Positions 53,407 through 57,287 of a stretch of 57,287 nt of DNA are shown here, in pieces. The stretch is taken from NCBI RefSeq assembly GCF_030581005.1, contig NZ_JAUQSX010000022.1:1-57287 (forward strand), given 5' to 3'. Position 1 is the stretch's first letter, and every line of letters begins with the position of its first letter. The position numbers were made by a program, and so were the translations under genes. The notes below the pieces were generated by a model. The model saw only the letters and a list, made by a program, of their open reading frames with translations, had not been told where the DNA came from and ran no database searches. Source of the DNA: Hymenobacter mellowenesis (GTDB lineage Bacteria; Bacteroidota; Bacteroidia; Cytophagales; Hymenobacteraceae).

Positions 53407-54684
53407 CTACTTAAACGGGCTGGGCGTGAAGCACAGCACAAAAATAGCCACCATCACCCAGCCCAGCACCTGCCGGCCGGCGCTTAGGGGGCGCTCGTCG
53501 GGCGCAGGCGGGTGCGCCACGCCGGTGAAGCGCCCCAGTAGCAGCCCAAACACCAGCCAGCCCGGGTTGCCCACCGCGCCCGGCACGGCCGTAGCCACCG
53601 CCAGCTGCGCCGCCCAGATGCCCACCGCCAGCAGCAGCCCCAGCCAGGGCCGGGACAACACCCGCCAGAAAATGAGTGCCAGGTAGCCCGCATAAATCGG
53701 CCCGCCGTAGGCCCAGGTTTGCCAGTCGTCGTGCAGCGTGAAAAGGCCCAGCCCGGCGTAAAAAATGAGGCCGGTGAATAACACCACTGCCAGCTTATCG
53801 AAAATGCGCCGGCCCAGCAGGCCGTACAGAATGTGGCCGCCGTCGAGCTGGCCCATGGGCAGCAGGTTGAGCGCCGTGAAAAACAAGCTCAGCGAGCCTG
53901 CCAGCAGCACCGGGTAGTGCAGCAGCTCGTTGGGGTGGGGCAGGCGGGCGGGGTCGGCAAAGGCGGTTTCCAGCCACTGGTAGAGCAGCGGTTTGGCAAT
54001 GGTGAGGGCTTGCGCGCCGGGCGGGTACACGTGCTGCGCATAGTCGGCCCCAAACCGGGCGTATTCGGGGTGAATCTGATAGAGGTAGTCCAGCGGAGGC
54101 AGGTGGGTGAAGCCGTAAATGAGCAGCGGTACCGCCACCAGAAATCCCGCCAGTGGCCCGGCCAGCCCAATATCGAAGAACTCGCGTCGCGAAAAAATCC
54201 GCTCCCGCAGCCGAATAACCGCCCCGAACGTGCCCAGCCCCATCGGAAACGGAATGTAGTAGGGCAGCGAGGCCCGCACCCGGTTGTAGCGCGCCGTGAA
54301 GTAGTGCCCGAACTCGTGGACCGTGAGCACGCCCAGAAACGGCAGCGCAAACCACAGCCCGCGGGCCCACTCTTCCGGCTGCGGCGCGGCCGGAAATATC
54401 CAGAAACCCAGCGGCAGCAGCCCCACATCGCCGCGCGTGAGCTGAACGCCCGCCAGCGTGGTGCTGAGCAGCGTAATCAAAAACAGCCCGATGTGTAGCG
54501 CCGCCGTGCGCGCCGGCGAGGGCGCCGGCCGCTCAAACCGCCGGAACAGCTGGCGCGCGGCCCGCAGCCGGGCCTGTGGTTCGGTGGCATCGAGCGGGCT
54601 GGCGGGGGGCGCCGCCGCATCGGCGGGCCAGCCGGCCAGGTCGGGTTCAGGAATGGGCGGGGGCGTATTCTCGGGGAAAGGCAC
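53407..54684 (-). CDS. Site-2-protease-type M50 membrane metalloprotease
   Basis: 425 residues from GTG 54684; no Met occurs before the catalytic region. The N-terminal 55 residues are Pro/Ala-rich. TM helices begin at about 62. Zinc motif HEFGH (123-127) is in a TM helix, with the third ligand Asp281 in ALNLLPMGQLDGGHILYGLL. Several further TMs follow. The family cleaves substrates inside the membrane (regulated intramembrane proteolysis) or processes peptides. The 5' end overlaps the 3' end of the HAD gene by 38 bases, so the two are co-transcribed. Confidence 0.92.
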   Translation of the reverse strand: MPFPENTPPPIPEPDLAGWPADAAAPPASPLDATEPQARLRAARQLFRRFERPAPSPARTAALHIGLFLITLLSTTLAGVQLTRGDVGLLPLGFWIFPAAPQPEEWARGLWFALPFLGVLTVHEFGHYFTARYNRVRASLPYYIPFPMGLGTFGAVIRLRERIFSRREFFDIGLAGPLAGFLVAVPLLIYGFTHLPPLDYLYQIHPEYARFGADYAQHVYPPGAQALTIAKPLLYQWLETAFADPARLPHPNELLHYPVLLAGSLSLFFTALNLLPMGQLDGGHILYGLLGRRIFDKLAVVLFTGLIFYAGLGLFTLHDDWQTWAYGGPIYAGYLALIFWRVLSRPWLGLLLAVGIWAAQLAVATAVPGAVGNPGWLVFGLLLGRFTGVAHPPAPDERPLSAGRQVLGWVMVAIFVLCFTPSPFK

Positions 54685-55306
54685 GGAGGGCTTCGGGCAG
54701 GGCGGAAACGAGGGTGAGGGGAGGGGCCAGGTGCAGCACCCGCAGCCCCAGCCGCCGGGCCGTGGCCACGTGCTGCGGGCTGTCCTCGATGAACAACACG
54801 TCTTCGGCCCGCCAGTTCATTTCGCGCAGTGCGTGCCGGAATATTTCCTCGCCCGGCTTGCGCAGGCCCACTTCCTGGGAGTAGAACACGCGGTCGAGTA
54901 CATCGGCAATGCCATTTTTGAAGCCGTACTTGGCGGCCAGCCGCTGGTTGATTTCGGCAATGTGCAGGGTGTTGGTGTTCGAAAGCAGCGCCGTTTGGTG
55001 GCCCTGCGCCCGCAGCTCGCCAATGAGGGCAAGGCGCTCGGCGGGCACGTCGAGCAGCATGGCGTGCCAGGCGGCGTCCAGCTCGGCGTCGGTAGCGTCG
55101 AGGTCGTAGGCTTCGCGCAGGCCCGCCCGGAATTCGGCGGGAGAGAGGTGGCCAGTTTCAAACTTGTCGAACAGCTCGGCCTGCTGGGCCTGCGAGAAGG
55201 CAATGGTGCTGCCGGCTCGGCTCAGGCGGCGCATGGCCGCCGGGGTGGCGTCGTAATCGAGGTCGATGATGACGCCGCCAAAATCGAATAACAGGTGGGG
55301 GAGCAT
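54647..55306 (-). CDS. HAD-superfamily phosphatase (YihX-like)
   Basis: 219 residues from ATG 55306 (MLPHLLFDFGGVIIDLD). Motif I is FDFGGVI with nucleophile Asp8; the usual second Asp is Gly, as in YihX-type members. The cap region is helical (FSQAQQAELFDKFETGHLSP). Motif II Ser/Asn is in TALLSNTNTLH, motif III Lys in VGLRKPGEEIF, and motif IV in VLFIEDSPQHVATARRLGL. It is a soluble phosphatase, probably of a sugar or nucleotide phosphate. It overlaps the M50 protease gene downstream. Confidence 0.9.
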   Translation of the reverse strand: MLPHLLFDFGGVIIDLDYDATPAAMRRLSRAGSTIAFSQAQQAELFDKFETGHLSPAEFRAGLREAYDLDATDAELDAAWHAMLLDVPAERLALIGELRAQGHQTALLSNTNTLHIAEINQRLAAKYGFKNGIADVLDRVFYSQEVGLRKPGEEIFRHALREMNWRAEDVLFIEDSPQHVATARRLGLRVLHLAPPLTLVSALPEALRAFPREYAPAHS

Positions 55307-55314
55307 AGGCAAGC

Positions 55315-55347
55315 TTTGGTTTTCCAGCCGCGAAGGTCGTACTTTTG
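55315..55347 (+). promoter_or_regulatory. Promoter of the CAT tRNA: TTTG-N21-TACTTTTG
   Basis: TTTG at 55315-55318 and TACTTTTG at 55340-55347, spaced 21 bases, the same arrangement as before tRNA-Arg. Confidence 0.75.
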
Positions 55348-55406
55348 CTCCGTTGGAGGGCCGGCAACGGCACGGGTTGAGGTGAAAGATGACTGCCTCC
55401 GGCACC

Positions 55407-55480
55407 GGGCCTATAGCTCAATCGGTTAGAGCAACTGACTCATAATCAGTAGGTCCTCGGTTCGATTCCGAGTGGGCCCA
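55407..55480 (+). tRNA. tRNA with anticodon CAT (elongator Met or Ile2)
   Basis: Acceptor GGGCCTA pairs with TGGGCCC (one GU). D-arm GCTC/GAGC. Anticodon arm ACTGA/TCAGT with loop CTCATAA and anticodon CAT at 55441-55443. T-arm CTCGG/CCGAG with loop TTCGATT. The paired first base and the anticodon stem exclude initiator tRNA. Whether it is Met or lysidine-modified Ile2 cannot be settled by eye. Confidence 0.93.
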
Positions 55481-55482
55481 CG

Positions 55483-55518
55483 AAAAAGCCTCTCACAGCA
55501 ATGTGAGGGGCTTTTTTT
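55483..55518 (+). terminator. Terminator of the CAT tRNA
   Basis: AAAAAGCCTCTCACA / TGTGAGGGGCTTTTTTT around GCAA. Confidence 0.9.
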
Positions 55519-55767
55519 GTGTTTGCACCCAATTTGGCATCCGATTTACCTGGGTTATTCCTGTCATTGGGTTCAGTTGGCGTACTTCTACAACCAAAGT
55601 TATTACATGGCCCGGCGCTGGGAGTGCGCGAAATCCACTGGCGCGGCTACCTGCTGCTGGGTCCACCGGGCCAGCGCAAGCGGCACCCCGTCTACTGGCT
55701 GGGCGAGCCGGATTGGGATTGTGACTTCGAAGACGAGATTTTTTCCGTTAATCAGATGCCATTTTAA
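55519..55767 (+). CDS. Doubtful short ORF after the tRNA
   Basis: 82 codons. The second half (ALGVREIHWRGYLLLGPPGQ RKRHPVYWLGEPDWD) reads like protein, whereas the first half does not. It may be a remnant gene or chance. No family is recognised. Confidence 0.25.
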   Translation: MFAPNLASDLPGLFLSLGSVGVLLQPKLLHGPALGVREIHWRGYLLLGPPGQRKRHPVYWLGEPDWDCDFEDEIFSVNQMPF

Positions 55768-55852
55768 TGACAAGCCCCGACCAATCGGCAGGGCTGCACG
55801 AAGCATGAGTTTCGCGCGTGCTGTGAGAAGCGCTCGCAGCGGTTTGTCACTG

Positions 55853-55860
55853 TACCTTTG
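55853..55860 (+). promoter_or_regulatory. -7 box TACCTTTG of the PKD lipoprotein gene
   Basis: An exact TAnnTTTG match 34 bases before the GTG start at 55894. Confidence 0.6.
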
Positions 55861-55893
55861 CAGGATAACCAGCCTATCATCAAATAAATAGCA

Positions 55894-56595
55894 GTGAAAA
55901 AGTTTCTATTAGTAGCCTTTTTGGCGGTTGCATCCGCTTGCTCCAGCTCCAAAAAAAGCGACCCCCAGCCCAACCCGGTTGCCGAATTCACTGCCAGCCG
56001 CCAGGTGGTGGACTTGAATGAAGCCGTCGTCTTCACCAATACAAGCACCAATGCCGCCCGCTACGAGTGGAATTTTGGCAATGGCCGTACCTCTACGGAC
56101 GCCAACCCCACCACGACCTACACCACCGCGGGTACCTACACCGTCATCCTGAAAAGCTACAACAGCGAGAATGTTCCAGCCGTCAAAACCTTCCAGGTGC
56201 GAGCCGGGAGTCGAAGGTTGTATCTCGTTTCTATTTACGCACTGAATTTCCGCGACCCGGCGGGGCTGCCATGGGACCCTACGTCCGGCCCTGATGTAAC
56301 GATTGGGTACTCCGTGGACGGAAGCACCATCGTCCGCTCCTACACCAGTGGCGACCTCACGCCGGCGTCTTTGCCTTATGGCACTGCTAGCAGAAATGAA
56401 ATACTGGGCAACAACTTCAGCGTTTACCTTTACGAGTACTCCAATATTAGCAGCATCCCCGAGCGGCTGATGTATTCCAATACCATTTCCACGGCTGCTC
56501 CATCGGCTAACCGGGACGCTGATGGCAAAGGCTATTACTTAAGTGCGAGCCCCAGCGGCGATTATCAAGTTCGGGTCGAGTACATCACCCAATAG
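55894..56595 (+). CDS. PKD-domain lipoprotein
   Basis: 233 residues from GTG 55894 (MKKFLLVAFLAVASACSSSK, lipobox Cys16). One PKD domain (about 29-104) has PVAEFTASRQVVDLNEAVVF, ARYEWNFGNGRTSTDANPTT and AGTYTVILKSYN. The C-terminal 125 residues (YLVSIYALNFRDPAGLPWDP ... GDYQVRVEYITQ) form a beta-rich C2-like domain without recognised family. It is probably on the cell surface or in the periplasm. An exact -7 box precedes it and a terminator follows. Confidence 0.88.
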   Translation: MKKFLLVAFLAVASACSSSKKSDPQPNPVAEFTASRQVVDLNEAVVFTNTSTNAARYEWNFGNGRTSTDANPTTTYTTAGTYTVILKSYNSENVPAVKTFQVRAGSRRLYLVSIYALNFRDPAGLPWDPTSGPDVTIGYSVDGSTIVRSYTSGDLTPASLPYGTASRNEILGNNFSVYLYEYSNISSIPERLMYSNTISTAAPSANRDADGKGYYLSASPSGDYQVRVEYITQ

Positions 56596-56624
56596 CTTGC
56601 ATGCCTACAGCTTAGTTTATAAGG

Positions 56625-56657
56625 AAAAGCCCCGACCAACCGGCCGGGGCTTTTTTT
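56625..56657 (+). terminator. Terminator of the PKD lipoprotein gene
   Basis: AAAAGCCCCGACC / CCGGCCGGGGCTTTTTTT with imperfect stem around AACC and a T7 run. Confidence 0.85.
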
Positions 56658-56747
56658 GGTGGCTCTGGTGTTTTCTCAGCTTGGCCAGCAGCTGGTGTCC
56701 ACGTCACAAGGATAGGCGCCACGCCAGCACTAGGCAAGCGGCGTAGG

Positions 56748-57149
56748 TTATGATTCCGAGAACAAACCCGGCTTCTGGCGCCACGGCAGCCAGGCGGCAG
56801 GAATGAATCGAGCCGTGCTCCATTCCCAGGCCGCGGTGCTCAGCACGGCCACCAGCGCAAACACCCACCACGGCAGACCGCCGGGCTTCGTCGTTGCGCT
56901 GGCCTGGGCCTGCGGGGCCGTGGCGGCTGCGCCGCCTTTCTGGCCGGCTTTCGTGTTGTCGGTGGGCGTGGCCACGTTGCCGGTGCCGGCTTGGAAGATG
57001 ACGGTGGTGGCCTTGATTTTACCCCCTCCCCACAGGAGAGGGGTGGGGGGTGAGGCGCCCGAGTCGGGCGGCAGTACCAGCGGCGCGTGCCAGGTCGAGC
57101 GGGCGCAGGACGTGAGCGCCAGGAGCAGGAATAATAGGTAGCGCTTCAT
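56748..57149 (-). CDS. Small lipoprotein with C-terminal membrane helix, phage-like arrangement
   Basis: 133 residues from ATG 57149 (MKRYLLFLLLALTSCARSTW, lipobox Cys15). An Ala/Thr/Gln linker (about 60-85) is followed by a TM helix (WWVFALVAVLSTAAWEW, about 92-108). Residues about 32-42 (ASPPTPLLWGGGK) are translated from a family C half repeat (57021-57055). The ATG overlaps the TGA of a short upstream frame as ATGA, which indicates coupling. Function unknown. Confidence 0.6.
   Translation of the reverse strand: MKRYLLFLLLALTSCARSTWHAPLVLPPDSGASPPTPLLWGGGKIKATTVIFQAGTGNVATPTDNTKAGQKGGAAATAPQAQASATTKPGGLPWWVFALVAVLSTAAWEWSTARFIPAAWLPWRQKPGLFSES
57021..57055. repeat. Family C half element inside a coding region
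   Basis: ACCCCCTCCCCACAGGAGAG GGG matches one arm of the family C repeat. It lies in frame within the gene at 56748-57149. Confidence 0.6.
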
Positions 57150-57226
57150 CGTGACCAGTCGCTTAAGGCATCGATGCTGGCCACCGGCCACAGGCTACGC
57201 TTCAGACCCGCTGTACGCTTCCCCAT
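57146..57226 (-). CDS. Short frame at the right edge, ends by ATGA overlap
   Basis: 26 codons from ATG 57226 (MGKRTAGLKRSLWPVASIDA LSDWSR). It could be the end of a longer gene whose upstream frame is interrupted. Support comes only from the ATGA overlap with the next gene. Confidence 0.25.
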   Translation of the reverse strand: MGKRTAGLKRSLWPVASIDALSDWSR

Positions 57227-57287
57227 TCGGTAAGCCAGTCGTTAGCAGAGGCTAAGCGACTTGTTTAAATTCGGTGGGGGTCATAAA

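Noticed and set aside
55483..55770. Integration site of a mobile element at the CAT tRNA
   Set aside because: No integrase and no repeat of the tRNA 3' end was found; only a doubtful short ORF follows.

Overview
The window looks like chromosome of a GC-rich Bacteroidota species of the Hymenobacter type (Cytophagales). Four proteins end in a type IX secretion system (T9SS) C-terminal sorting domain. Promoters fit the Bacteroidota pattern TTTG-N20-TAnnTTTG rather than sigma70, and several families (PASTA protein beside a double Ddl, MbnP-like protein, Ohr, M4 peptidase with P-domain) are typical of that group. There is no rRNA, CRISPR array or recognisable insertion sequence. Two tRNAs are present. 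Intergenic spaces are rich in long palindromic repeats of at least three families.

Layout: 1-12.4 kb, minus strand: an outer-membrane barrel protein cut by the window edge, a DUF2383-type four-helix protein, a complete tripartite RND efflux operon (small membrane protein, adaptor, HAE1-type pump, outer-membrane factor), an OmpR-type response regulator/histidine kinase pair that may control it, and a phage-type protein of unknown role. 13-18.3 kb: secreted lipoprotein, LolD-like ATPase, GH113-like hydrolase, sucC, ohr and tRNA-Arg(CCG).

18.5-33.5 kb is the most unusual region. A TPR histidine kinase is followed by a separate response regulator with an AraC-type DNA-binding domain. Next come an 1847-residue RCC1/IPT surface protein with a T9SS tail, a glycine-rich fibre protein with a self-cleaving S74 chaperone (split by a one-base deletion), and a smaller T9SS protein. 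A 46-bp inverted-repeat control element lies upstream of both large genes, and a degenerate copy of the regulator's own C-terminus precedes the second element. This suggests that a regulator-end-plus-operator segment was duplicated to bring a second fibre gene under the same control.

33.7-44.5 kb: fasciclin protein, T9SS protein, PASTA protein, a fused double D-Ala-D-Ala ligase, CutC-like protein, a glycosylasparaginase divergent from a BadF-type sugar kinase, and pgk. 44.5-47.4 kb, minus strand: a probable copper-related cluster (Cys-motif small protein, MbnP-like lipoprotein, outer-membrane protein starting CDICGC). 47.6-57.3 kb: a 1558-residue M4 metallopeptidase with P-domain and T9SS tail, a PH-like membrane protein, an M50 protease overlapping a HAD phosphatase, a CAT-anticodon tRNA, a PKD lipoprotein and a small lipoprotein at the right edge. 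All calls come from reading the sequence; no database search was possible.
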